A stretch of 26,682 bases of DNA from JBBQDZ01 sp038237515 (GTDB lineage: Bacteria > Actinomycetota > Thermoleophilia > Gaiellales > Gaiellaceae), in assembly GCA_038237515.1 (NCBI GenBank), contig JBBRYP010000064.1, positions 1 to 26,682 of the forward strand, written 5' to 3'. The position numbers and the translations under genes were made by a program. A model generated the notes under the pieces. That model was not told where the DNA came from. It saw only the letters and a program-made list of their open reading frames with translations, and searched no databases. Within the stretch, counting starts at the first letter, position 1, and every line of letters starts with the position of its first letter. Below, piece after piece: positions 5,546-13,445 of the stretch.

Positions 5546-8455
5546 TCACGGGAGCGGGGTGTAGACGACGTTGTTCTTCTCCCCGTACTCCCGCAGCGTC
5601 TTCGTGGAGTCGAGGCCGACACGCAGATACCGGTACCCGGCCCCGAGGGCGCGCCCCGGAACCTGGACGGTCGCGGCCACCATCGTCCGGCGCCCAGACC
5701 CGACCTTCGGGACCGGAATGGTGCCGAGCGGCATCCCGAGGCCCGCGTGCGGCCCATTCGTCCGGGTCAGCGACAGACGGGCCCGCGTCTTCCCAGCCGC
5801 GCCGTCACCGAGGTTCGCGATCCCGACCGAAACGCGGTACTTGCCGCTCTTCGCCGAGCCGGTCAAGCCCTTCAGAACAACCCCTGGCTCGAGGTCGGCA
5901 AATGTCTTCCCCAGGACCTTGCCGATGGCGTACGCCCATCTCCCGTTCTTCGCGTAGCCGTTGATCATCCAGATCCCTGTGTTGTCGAAGCCGTCGACGG
6001 ACGTCCCGACGTAGTGGTGCCATTTTCCAGCCGCGATCGGAGAGTTGCCCGCCCGGAGCACGCGGCTCGGGCGGATGTCCTTCTCCTTCAGGAAGTAGAC
6101 GCTGTACCGGGCCTCCGGATACAGCCATGCGGCCGACCGGTGGTAGACGAGAGCCGCGTCGCCCTTCTTGTTGACCTCGACGGACGGAAATCCGTACCAC
6201 GCCTTCTTTCCCTGCGGATCGAGGATGTTGCGGCCGCCGAAGGTGCGGTCGACGGCGACGTCGAGGTTCCACGTGAGCGTGCCCTTGGACTTCACGCTGC
6301 CGTTGAGGTGGATGCGAAGGAAGCGCAGCGCCGAGAGGATCTCCCCTTTGTCCACTGTCCGCTCGTCGAATACCAGATAGAGGTTTCCCTTCCGGTACAC
6401 GAGCGCGTTGACCCAGTTCTGAGCGACAAAGAGGTTCGTGGTGCTGGAGCCCTGCTGAGGAGCTCCTTCGTCGCCCTTGATGCCGCCGAACGGCCGCACA
6501 GGTATCGGCTGCCGGTACAGGGTCGGGGTGCTGGTGTCCAGCGAGAGCGTCCATAGCAGGACGGTGTACTTGGCAGGGTCCGAGTCCTCTCGACCGGGAT
6601 CCACCCACTGCGTCGTGAAGAGGAGCTTCTGTCCCAGGAGATCCGGGCGATGTTGGACGGCGGCGGGGATCTTGGCATTTACCCAGATGTCGCTGCCGTC
6701 GGGATTCTTCAGTGGCTGCTCGGTCTGGTAGTAGAAGAGAAGCTTCGTCCCGCTCGCCTGTAAGGAATCCGTCGAGATCACGGTGATGACCTGCGTCGAC
6801 TCGTTGAAGCCGGTCAGCGCGTCGGAAAAGCCCGCACCGCCGACGACCACGAGGTCCTTGCCGGAGATGCCCATTTGGAGGTAATCCGAGCCGCCGCCGA
6901 CGACCTTCCCCTTGAGGCGGCACTCGTTCGGGCATTTCTTGGCCTGCGCGGGAAAGCCCTCCGTCCAGTACAGGTACCAGCCGTCCCTGGGGTCCTCGGT
7001 TTTCGACGCCGCGATCGCGAGGAACGCACGGCGGGCGTGAGCGACGTCCGCGCTCAGTGAGGAGGGCCGAGGCTTACCGTCGTTCGCGTACTCGGTGTTG
7101 GTGTTTATCATCAGCGCAGCGATCCAGAAGCGCTTGTGGTACTCGTCCCAGAGCACGCGGGCATCGTAGATCGAGTCGCTGGGCCAGTAGAACGGCCAGT
7201 TGAAGGGTCTTGCCGTGTACTTCCAGTTCGCCGGTTGCGTGCCTCCGGTCTTCTTGTCGCAGTTGACCCCGTACCCGTTCTCCGGAGTGATCAAGTTCCC
7301 GTACCCGTCCTTCTTGTCCCTCGGCAGGGGAAAGCTCGCGTTCACGGCCGGAATCATCGGCGCGAAGAGATCGCAGAGCTGCACCGCCCCGATCTGTTTG
7401 AGGCTATCGCACGTCGTGTCGAGGATGTTGAAAGAGCACTTTTCCGTGAGCCCCTGGCCGGCCTTGTCGTAGAACTGCAGGAAGTTGCGGAAGCCGGCGA
7501 CGAGGTAGCTCCCGCTGCTCGCAGCGATCTGCGGGTCGATCGCCTTCCTGCAGCAGGTGAACGCCGGCGTCGTCAAGGGAGGTGACAGCCGCGTGAGCCT
7601 CTTCGCCTCGCTCAGGTCGAGAGTGCCGCAGAGCGGCCGGGCGCATGGCGCAGGGGGCGCGTCGAGCTCCTGATCCACGTCGCCCTCAGGCACTCGTGTT
7701 CGTCGCGGGATTCGCCGGACAGCGTCGGCGGTCAAGACGAACGGCCCGTGAAGCCGGCCTCTGTGAAAACTCATCGGGACACGCTGTGGCCCCTTCGGCG
7801 CCGGTGGTATCGCCACGGTCACCGTCTGCGCGGCGACGGCCTGGGCGCCGGCGTTGTCGGTTACCCGCAGGCGAACGGTGTACGACCCGGCGTCGGCGAA
7901 AGACCTCGATGCCGTCGTTGCGGTCGGGCCGGCCGGTTCCCCCGCCTCGCCGAAGGTGTTGTCCCCGTCCAGGTCCCATTCGTTGTTCGAGATCACTCCG
8001 TCAGGGTCGGAGGAGGTCGACGTGAACACCACCTGCTCGCCGGCCTTCGGCGCCGGAGGCGAGTAGGTGAACGACGCCGACGGCGGCCGGTTGGCTGGGG
8101 GCGGCGGAGGCGGCGGCGCCACGTTCCAGCTTCGTCGCGCCTGCGCGACGTCCCGCGAAGAGACCGTCGCCGTAACGAGGAACGTGTGACCGCCGGTAGC
8201 GAGACCCGAGTAGCTCGTGCTGCCGGCAAAGCCCGTGCCGCACGAGCTCGGCCCATCACCGTCGATGGCGCAGGTGAAGGTCGCGCGCGCCGACGAGCTG
8301 TACGAGAAGCCGGCGTCCGTCGAGGCGACCGTGCCCTGCGGCCCGCTCGTGATCGTGACGGTGTGAGTCCTCTTGCCGGCCGCGCTCTGACCGGCAATCA
8401 CGATCGAGACGACTCCAAGCGCCAGTGCCAGGCTCAAACCGCGGTGGCGATTCAT
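5546..8455 (-). CDS. Large secreted protein with Ig-like, PKD and CARDB-like domains
   Basis: Encodes 969 residues. Order: signal peptide (about 1-27); an Ig-like module (about 31-110) with the FTCAIDGDGPSSCG and GLATGGHTFLV pattern seen in bacterial surface proteins; a short poly-Pro linker; a PKD domain (about 120-215, SFTYSPPAPKAGEQVVFTS and then GSYTVRLRVTDNAG); a long unrecognised segment (about 225-850) rich in Trp, Tyr and paired Cys that may itself be a propeller; and a C-terminal CARDB-like domain ending in the typical EKNN motif. The ribosome-binding site is strong (AAAGGAGG). Its ATG shares one base with the upstream metallopeptidase stop (TGATG), so translation is coupled. No catalytic motif is recognised; adhesion or substrate binding is likely. 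It is the last gene of the secreted operon. Confidence 0.85.
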   Translation of the reverse strand: MNRHRGLSLALALGVVSIVIAGQSAAGKRTHTVTITSGPQGTVASTDAGFSYSSSARATFTCAIDGDGPSSCGTGFAGSTSYSGLATGGHTFLVTATVSSRDVAQARRSWNVAPPPPPPPANRPPSASFTYSPPAPKAGEQVVFTSTSSDPDGVISNNEWDLDGDNTFGEAGEPAGPTATTASRSFADAGSYTVRLRVTDNAGAQAVAAQTVTVAIPPAPKGPQRVPMSFHRGRLHGPFVLTADAVRRIPRRTRVPEGDVDQELDAPPAPCARPLCGTLDLSEAKRLTRLSPPLTTPAFTCCRKAIDPQIAASSGSYLVAGFRNFLQFYDKAGQGLTEKCSFNILDTTCDSLKQIGAVQLCDLFAPMIPAVNASFPLPRDKKDGYGNLITPENGYGVNCDKKTGGTQPANWKYTARPFNWPFYWPSDSIYDARVLWDEYHKRFWIAALMINTNTEYANDGKPRPSSLSADVAHARRAFLAIAASKTEDPRDGWYLYWTEGFPAQAKKCPNECRLKGKVVGGGSDYLQMGISGKDLVVVGGAGFSDALTGFNESTQVITVISTDSLQASGTKLLFYYQTEQPLKNPDGSDIWVNAKIPAAVQHRPDLLGQKLLFTTQWVDPGREDSDPAKYTVLLWTLSLDTSTPTLYRQPIPVRPFGGIKGDEGAPQQGSSTTNLFVAQNWVNALVYRKGNLYLVFDERTVDKGEILSALRFLRIHLNGSVKSKGTLTWNLDVAVDRTFGGRNILDPQGKKAWYGFPSVEVNKKGDAALVYHRSAAWLYPEARYSVYFLKEKDIRPSRVLRAGNSPIAAGKWHHYVGTSVDGFDNTGIWMINGYAKNGRWAYAIGKVLGKTFADLEPGVVLKGLTGSAKSGKYRVSVGIANLGDGAAGKTRARLSLTRTNGPHAGLGMPLGTIPVPKVGSGRRTMVAATVQVPGRALGAGYRYLRVGLDSTKTLREYGEKNNVVYTPLP

Positions 8456-11400
8456 CAGATCCTCCTTTGCGGCCGTGCGATCACGACCGTGACGAGTGCG
8501 CTTCTTCCGCCTGAGGCCAGCCGAAGCCGCAGCCGCAGGGCTGCCTTCCCGGGCCGGACCGGCAAGGTGATCCGCCGCAGTTTGCGATCAACCCGGAAGT
8601 GCTTCCGCGCCACAATCAGCCTTGCCGGCGCCGTCACCGCCAGCCGCAGGGTGAGCCGCGTTGCCGTCCGGCTGAGACGGGCTGGAGCGCGGATGGCGAG
8701 CAGGTGCGGCGTGGCGCCGATCAGCCGCACGCGCACGGACGCGCTCGCCCGCCGCCCGTGCGCGTCCGTCGCGACGAGCCGGATCGTCCGCCGGCCGGCC
8801 TCGAGGCCGGAGACGCTCAGCGGTGAGCCGTAGCCGAGCCGGCGCGGACCCACGAACCACTGGAGGCGCTTGCCGCGGAGCAACCGGCCGGTGTCGTCGT
8901 AGGCGTGGCCGTCGAGATACAGCTGGGCGTCGGCCATCGTGGCCTGGCCCGGCGCCGGGCTCATGATCCGCACTGCGGGCGGGCGCCCGGCCGCGGTGAA
9001 GATCTTCGAGAGCGCGACCCCCTGATTGAAGCCGTCGCTGACGCGGATCCGGACGCGCGCGCGGCGCGAACCGGCGAAGAGCGTGCTCGGCAGAACCGCT
9101 CTCCCGCGATTGGGACCGACGAAGATCGCGCGCCACCGGCGGCCCCCGTCCAGCGAGTAGTCGATCTTCGCCTTCAGCTTGCCGCCGTCGGCGTCGGAGG
9201 CGCGCCACCGTACGACCACGGCGCGGCCGCGCCCGACGCGTGCTCGCGCACGGGGCGCGAGGACGGTGATCTTCGGAGCGTGCCCGCTCCGTGTCCGCCG
9301 GGCCACGACAGCCCCGTCCCGGACGATCTCGAGGCTCGCGGCGCCCGCGGGAACCTCACCGTCGAGCAGCAGCGGGCGCCCCCCGCCGTGCACGTGCACC
9401 GGTGCGGCCAGCATCGCCGTCTCGGACAGGACCTGACCCGCGCCGCCACGCGCGACCAGGCGATAGGACGTCCTGGTACCGCCAATCCGCCTCCGGCTCG
9501 AGGGTTTGACGGTCAGAATGCGGACGCCGAGGCCCGACACGAGGGCCCTCACTCGCAGGCCCTCGCCGGCCCGCAAAGCCCGAGCGGCCGCCGGCAGCCG
9601 GCCAACGTCCTTCTGAAAGCGCCGTAGCCCGTCGAGCGTGGCGTTCCAGCCCCCATCGGAGATCCAGGAGTTCCCCTCGTTCGCGCAGTACGACATGAAA
9701 TCGTCCCACTCCCCCGGCTGCTTATAGGGATTGCTCTTTACGAGCGGAGCCGGGACGAGGACGGGGTAGGGTCCTTTGGCGGCCCGCGTGTCGAGGCCGA
9801 CGCCGTGGATCTGACCCCGCTGATCCGGCGGCCAGTCCTCGCCGACCTGGTCTTTGCTGTTCCCACCGCAGACCAGGTCCGCGTGCACGCGCCCCATCCC
9901 GTGGAACATCTCGTGCGCGACCGAGGTCAGCGGCCGGTTCGCGGCCACGACGGAGTAGGCCTCGTGGTCTCCCCTCAGGTTGGAGCCTCCATCGGATACG
10001 CCGGGGCAGACGTCCGCGTCGGAGCTGAAGACGCCCACGGTCTCGTCACCGTGCGGGTTGTCGTCGGCCCAGTCCTCGAGCTCCCCGAGGATCTCGATGC
10101 ACTGGTCGGAGTCGTTCTCCTTCTTGCTCAGGTCCTCGTCGAAGATCTCCTCGTCGATGTCCACCACGCCCGAGTAACCGAAGTCGCTGGCGCTGTCGTC
10201 CAGGTACACCGTGCCGGGCGTGAGGTAGAAGGCATCCGCGAAGACCTTCCCGGGCAGCGGTGGGTCGACCTGGCTATTCGACTGGAAGTCGCTGAACGAC
10301 ATCTGGACAGGCGTGACCGTGATGTAGGACAGCCTTGTGAAGCTGACCTCTGTCAGCCTGAGAGAGTTGTTCGCGGCGCAGGTCGGGCTACCGCACTCCG
10401 CCCCCGGCCCGAAGATCGTGTCCTGAGGAGTGACGGACGCCTTGAGCTCGATCTTGCCGTGCGTCCACGACTCGGGAAGCGTGAACGTGTACGCCCCTTG
10501 CGGGTTCGCGCGCTGAGCGCAGGTGGTCCATGGCAGCTCGCTGTACTTGATCGTCTTCGCGCCGTCGTCCGGCGAGAGCGGGCTCTCCGGAAGCGCCTTG
10601 CCGTTCACCGATCCATAGAGCGCCGCGGTAACGCCCTCGACCGAGCCGCCGAAGGGACTGCGGACGATCGCGAAGACCCGGGCCACGGTCTTGCGGCCGG
10701 CGACGAGCTCGACGCCGCCGTACCGGCGCAAGTAGGTCAGCTCACTCGAGTAACCCGTGCCGAAGGCCTTGGAGATCGGCGACTCGGGGAAGACGGGTTC
10801 CTCCTTGAAAGTCTCGTACGGCACCGGCTTGCCCAGGTCGGTCCAGTCACGAACCGGAAGCGAGGGAAGCAGCTTGCACCGCGTCGGAGAGAGGTTTCCG
10901 GTGGAGATGACCTGTGTGATCGGACCGACGTTGACGGTTGTCACCGAGTCGTCGTAGTACGACTCGAGCTGGGTCTGGATCCCCTGGCTCACCTCGATGC
11001 CGGTGACGCCGAGGTCGTAGTTGGAGAGGCGAACGTCGAGCGGAATCTTGACCGTCCGGTCTGCGGGCGCGACGGACGGCGACGTCGGATGCCCGATCAC
11101 GGTGAGCTTGGCGTTCGGCGCGACGGTCGCCGCGTTGGCCGACGCAGTCACGGTCAGGATCGTCTGCGACGTCGTGTTGTCGTAGACGGTCTTCGGCGCG
11201 AACTTGACGCTGAGCCCGGCCGGCAGGCTTGCAGGAGCGACGCTGAAGACGATGTTCCCCGACGACCCGTTGAACCGGGTCAGGTGCATCGGGGTCGAGG
11301 CCGACTGACCCTTCGCGATGCCGAGCGGCAGGCCCGGGGCGACGGGGAGCCAGTTGAGCGCGAAGTCCGGTTTCGCAGCCGGGTCGGGAGGGTCGAACCT

Positions 11401-12243
11401 GAGGTCGTCGAGTGAGACGAAGCCGAACTGGGAGCCCGGCGGCGCGTCCTCGCCGATCTGGAGGTAGACGATCTGCGGGACGAGGGTGGTGATCGAAAGC
11501 AGGGTCTGAGGGCCCTTCCCCGTGGTCTTGCTCGCCTGCGCGACCTCGACCCCTGCCGCGTTCAGGCCGACGAGGGCGACCTTCGAGCCGCCGCCCGCCC
11601 AGACCTCGACGTGGTGGACGGCATGGTCGAGCTTCGCGTAGATCGTGCTCGAGCAGAACTCCTTCCCGCATCCCGGTACCTGCGCGATCTGCCCGCCGGA
11701 GTGTGCCCCGGCGTCCGCGACAATGGTCGGCAGAACGCCGGCCTTCCCGGACGGATCGCTCTGGCTCAGGCCGAGCTCGATCCCCTTCGCCTTGTACTGC
11801 GCCTTGACGTCCACACCCGGCTTCAGGTCGTCGAAGCAGATCGTGTCGGCCGGGCAGGGTGCCGGAGGCGGCGGGGGTGGCGGCGGCGGCGGGGGTGGTG
11901 GCGGGGGCGGCCCGTCGTCGACGACCGTCCAGGCCCAGGAGTCGCTCGCCCGCTCGGTGCGCGTGATCCCGGTGACGGTGAAGACGTGCCGGCTGGCGGC
12001 GAGGCCCCGGTAGCTCACGGGCGAGGTGCACGAGGAGGATGAACCGCGGTCGAGCGAGCAGCTGAACGCGACACCGACCGAGTTCGCCCCGAACGAGAAC
12101 GTCGCGGAGGTCTCCTTCGTCGGATCGGGAGGGCCGGTCCTGATCATCACCGCCAGCGCAGTCCCGCGCGCCGTCCCGGAGCCGGCGGCCAGCAAGGCTC
12201 CTGGTAGGAGCACGAACATCGCCGTGAGCACTCGTCGCCTCAT
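8455..12243 (-). CDS. Large secreted metzincin-like zinc metallopeptidase
   Basis: Encodes 1,262 residues. Order: signal peptide (about 1-28); an Ig-like module (about 30-108) like that of the next gene, with the CSLDRGSSSSC and GLAASRHVF signature; a 16-proline linker; a carbohydrate-binding-like segment (about 128-285); further beta-rich domains; the catalytic region; and two or more Ig-like C-terminal domains (about 1010-1180). The zinc motif is complete: H777, E778, H781, G784, H787, D789 (HExxHxxGxxHxD). A Met-turn (DFMSYC, M850) follows, with a nearby WISDGGW like M66/M11-type secreted proteases. It should cleave extracellular protein or glycoprotein. The ribosome-binding site is GGAGGG. 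Its start overlaps the 70-residue gene (ATGA) and its stop overlaps the next start (TGATG). Confidence 0.88.
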   Translation of the reverse strand: MRRRVLTAMFVLLPGALLAAGSGTARGTALAVMIRTGPPDPTKETSATFSFGANSVGVAFSCSLDRGSSSSCTSPVSYRGLAASRHVFTVTGITRTERASDSWAWTVVDDGPPPPPPPPPPPPPPPPAPCPADTICFDDLKPGVDVKAQYKAKGIELGLSQSDPSGKAGVLPTIVADAGAHSGGQIAQVPGCGKEFCSSTIYAKLDHAVHHVEVWAGGGSKVALVGLNAAGVEVAQASKTTGKGPQTLLSITTLVPQIVYLQIGEDAPPGSQFGFVSLDDLRFDPPDPAAKPDFALNWLPVAPGLPLGIAKGQSASTPMHLTRFNGSSGNIVFSVAPASLPAGLSVKFAPKTVYDNTTSQTILTVTASANAATVAPNAKLTVIGHPTSPSVAPADRTVKIPLDVRLSNYDLGVTGIEVSQGIQTQLESYYDDSVTTVNVGPITQVISTGNLSPTRCKLLPSLPVRDWTDLGKPVPYETFKEEPVFPESPISKAFGTGYSSELTYLRRYGGVELVAGRKTVARVFAIVRSPFGGSVEGVTAALYGSVNGKALPESPLSPDDGAKTIKYSELPWTTCAQRANPQGAYTFTLPESWTHGKIELKASVTPQDTIFGPGAECGSPTCAANNSLRLTEVSFTRLSYITVTPVQMSFSDFQSNSQVDPPLPGKVFADAFYLTPGTVYLDDSASDFGYSGVVDIDEEIFDEDLSKKENDSDQCIEILGELEDWADDNPHGDETVGVFSSDADVCPGVSDGGSNLRGDHEAYSVVAANRPLTSVAHEMFHGMGRVHADLVCGGNSKDQVGEDWPPDQRGQIHGVGLDTRAAKGPYPVLVPAPLVKSNPYKQPGEWDDFMSYCANEGNSWISDGGWNATLDGLRRFQKDVGRLPAAARALRAGEGLRVRALVSGLGVRILTVKPSSRRRIGGTRTSYRLVARGGAGQVLSETAMLAAPVHVHGGGRPLLLDGEVPAGAASLEIVRDGAVVARRTRSGHAPKITVLAPRARARVGRGRAVVVRWRASDADGGKLKAKIDYSLDGGRRWRAIFVGPNRGRAVLPSTLFAGSRRARVRIRVSDGFNQGVALSKIFTAAGRPPAVRIMSPAPGQATMADAQLYLDGHAYDDTGRLLRGKRLQWFVGPRRLGYGSPLSVSGLEAGRRTIRLVATDAHGRRASASVRVRLIGATPHLLAIRAPARLSRTATRLTLRLAVTAPARLIVARKHFRVDRKLRRITLPVRPGKAALRLRLRLASGGRSALVTVVIARPQRRI
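11862..11913 (-). repeat. GGN microsatellite encoding a 16-proline linker
   Basis: A run of GGC/GGG/GGT triplets on the plus strand encodes 16 consecutive prolines between the Ig-like module and the carbohydrate-binding-like segment of the metallopeptidase. Triplet runs like this vary in length by slippage without shifting the frame, so the linker length may differ between strains. The neighbouring 969-residue protein has a shorter seven-proline linker at the matching place. Confidence 0.8.
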
Positions 12244-12452
12244 GTCTCCCTCCTCGACTCTGGATGGTTCCCGGGCTCGCGGGCGCTCTCGAAACCGGCT
12301 CGGAGCAGACCCAGCAGCTCGTTGTCGTCCTTGAAGGGCGCCGCCGCCGTTCTCCGGACGTGTTCCACCGTCCCGTGGAGCACCGGCGTGCCATGAGCCT
12401 CGACCTCGAACTCCTCGGCCGGTACCCAGAGGCGGACGACGAACGTCTCCAT
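12240..12452 (-). CDS. 70-residue small protein inside the secreted operon
   Basis: From ATG 12452 the gene encodes 70 residues beginning METFVVRLWVPAEEF, with a central HGTVEHVRRT and an acidic-to-hydrophobic helix DDNELLGLLRAGFES. It has no signal peptide or membrane helix, so it should be cytoplasmic, unlike all its operon neighbours. The start lies 2 nt after the stop of the gene upstream and the stop overlaps the metallopeptidase start (ATGA), so it is translated as part of the same unit. I recall similar small proteins with an FVVRLW start and a VEHV middle in actinobacteria next to regulators or secreted proteins, without a known function. A role in regulation or coupling is possible but unproven. 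Confidence 0.72.
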   Translation of the reverse strand: METFVVRLWVPAEEFEVEAHGTPVLHGTVEHVRRTAAAPFKDDNELLGLLRAGFESAREPGNHPESRRET

Positions 12453-12454
12453 CC

Positions 12455-13309
12455 CTAGACCCTCGGGGCGAGCACAGGGCCGTACCAGCTCGCGGTCCCT
12501 TGTGCGTCGACGGCCCGGATCCAGTAGCGGACTGCCGGGCGTGCCGGCGCCCTCCGGTCGAGGAACGAGTACCTCTGCCCGGTGACCGCGATCCCGGCCG
12601 GGATCAGGTGAGCGTTGAGGCGGACGCGCCTCTCGCCGGCCTGCCGGTAGACGTCGAAGCCGAGGACGTTCGCCTCCGAGGCCGTGTTCCAGCCCAGCAC
12701 GACACCTCCGGCAGTCCGCCTGGCCGTTGCGCTCCCGAACGCGACCGCAGTCGTCGCCGGCTGCATGTCGAGATCGTCGAAGTTCCCGGTCGCCCCCACG
12801 GGGCAGCCGGGGTCGGCGCACCCGAAAGCAAGGATGAGCCGGGCCGACTGCGTACCGCTCGGCGACGTAGCGGAGCCGGAAATCTGGTGCCACATCCCGT
12901 CCCTCGTGATCCCGTTCTGGCTGGCTCCTCCGGTATTGACGTTGCTTCCGGTGCAGTCGGCCGTCGAGAAGTAGGTGGCACTGAGGCCGGCTTGGCCGAC
13001 GTCGGCGTCAGCCGTTCGGTACCAGAGGGAGAAGGCGTACACCGTCCCGGGGGTCGCCGCCACGCAGTCCGAGAGCGAGACGAAATTCAGGTTCTGCGCC
13101 TTGGTCAGCTGCATGCTCGCGGTACCCGAGTGCGGATTGACGGTGCTCCAGCTGCCCAGGAGCCAGCCGCAGGGCGTGCCTGCGCAGTTCAGCTCGAACC
13201 CGGGGTTCGGCACGAGGTTCGTCGCAGCCTGGGCTCCTCCCGCCACACACAGGCAGGCCACACTGGCGAGGAGGATCAGCGATCGAATGCTTGCTCGGTG
13301 GGCGGTCAT
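12455..13309 (-). CDS. Secreted carbohydrate-binding-like / FnIII-like protein
   Basis: Encodes 284 residues. A signal peptide (about 1-30) is followed by a jelly-roll-like module (about 31-185) opening NLVPNPGFELNCAGTPCGW and containing WSTVNPHSGTASMQL and NFDDLDM, the pattern of CBM4/9- or DUF642-type carbohydrate-binding domains. The C-terminal part (about 195-284) is FnIII-like, with LGWNTASEANVLGFDVYRQ and VRYWIRAVDAQG. ATG 13309 is preceded by a weak GAAGGG ribosome-binding site; the frame is open to 13363 but that extension is only charged residues. It is the first gene of the secreted operon, 136 nt below the stop of the SARP-type regulator and 2 nt above the 70-residue gene. It probably binds polysaccharide outside the cell. 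Confidence 0.8.
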   Translation of the reverse strand: MTAHRASIRSLILLASVACLCVAGGAQAATNLVPNPGFELNCAGTPCGWLLGSWSTVNPHSGTASMQLTKAQNLNFVSLSDCVAATPGTVYAFSLWYRTADADVGQAGLSATYFSTADCTGSNVNTGGASQNGITRDGMWHQISGSATSPSGTQSARLILAFGCADPGCPVGATGNFDDLDMQPATTAVAFGSATARRTAGGVVLGWNTASEANVLGFDVYRQAGERRVRLNAHLIPAGIAVTGQRYSFLDRRAPARPAVRYWIRAVDAQGTASWYGPVLAPRV

Positions 13310-13445
13310 GTCAACCCTTCCGGCCGACAATGCAATCGGCCTTGTTCGACGGCTTCTTGGCACGGGCCATCATCCGCAGGAGGGTTTGAACTTCCTTAAA
13401 CAGCGCTCGGCCGGTGCTCACGCCGGGGCGCGGAGGGGAACGAGG
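13310..13445 (-). promoter_or_regulatory. Likely promoter and leader region of the secreted operon
   Basis: This 136-nt gap between the regulator stop and the first secreted gene is the only sizeable gap in the unit. It contains a perfect 6-bp hairpin, GGCCGA (13322-13327) and TCGGCC (13336-13341) with an 8-nt loop, just above the weak ribosome-binding site. An AT-rich near-palindrome GTTTAAGGAAGTTCAAAC on the minus strand (13384-13401) is a plausible -10 region or operator. No good -35 box is found at the right distance, as expected for an activator-dependent promoter. No TCGAG repeat is seen here. Confidence 0.35.

Noticed and set aside
9805..11415. Long open frame (536 codons) on the plus strand, antisense to the metallopeptidase
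   Set aside because: Repetitive Arg/Gly/Asp/Val-rich translation with no family resemblance; it shadows a gene with a complete zinc motif and signal peptide.
11862..11913. GGN run as a CRISPR or structural repeat array
   Set aside because: It is in frame as a proline linker, has no spacers and no unit longer than a triplet.
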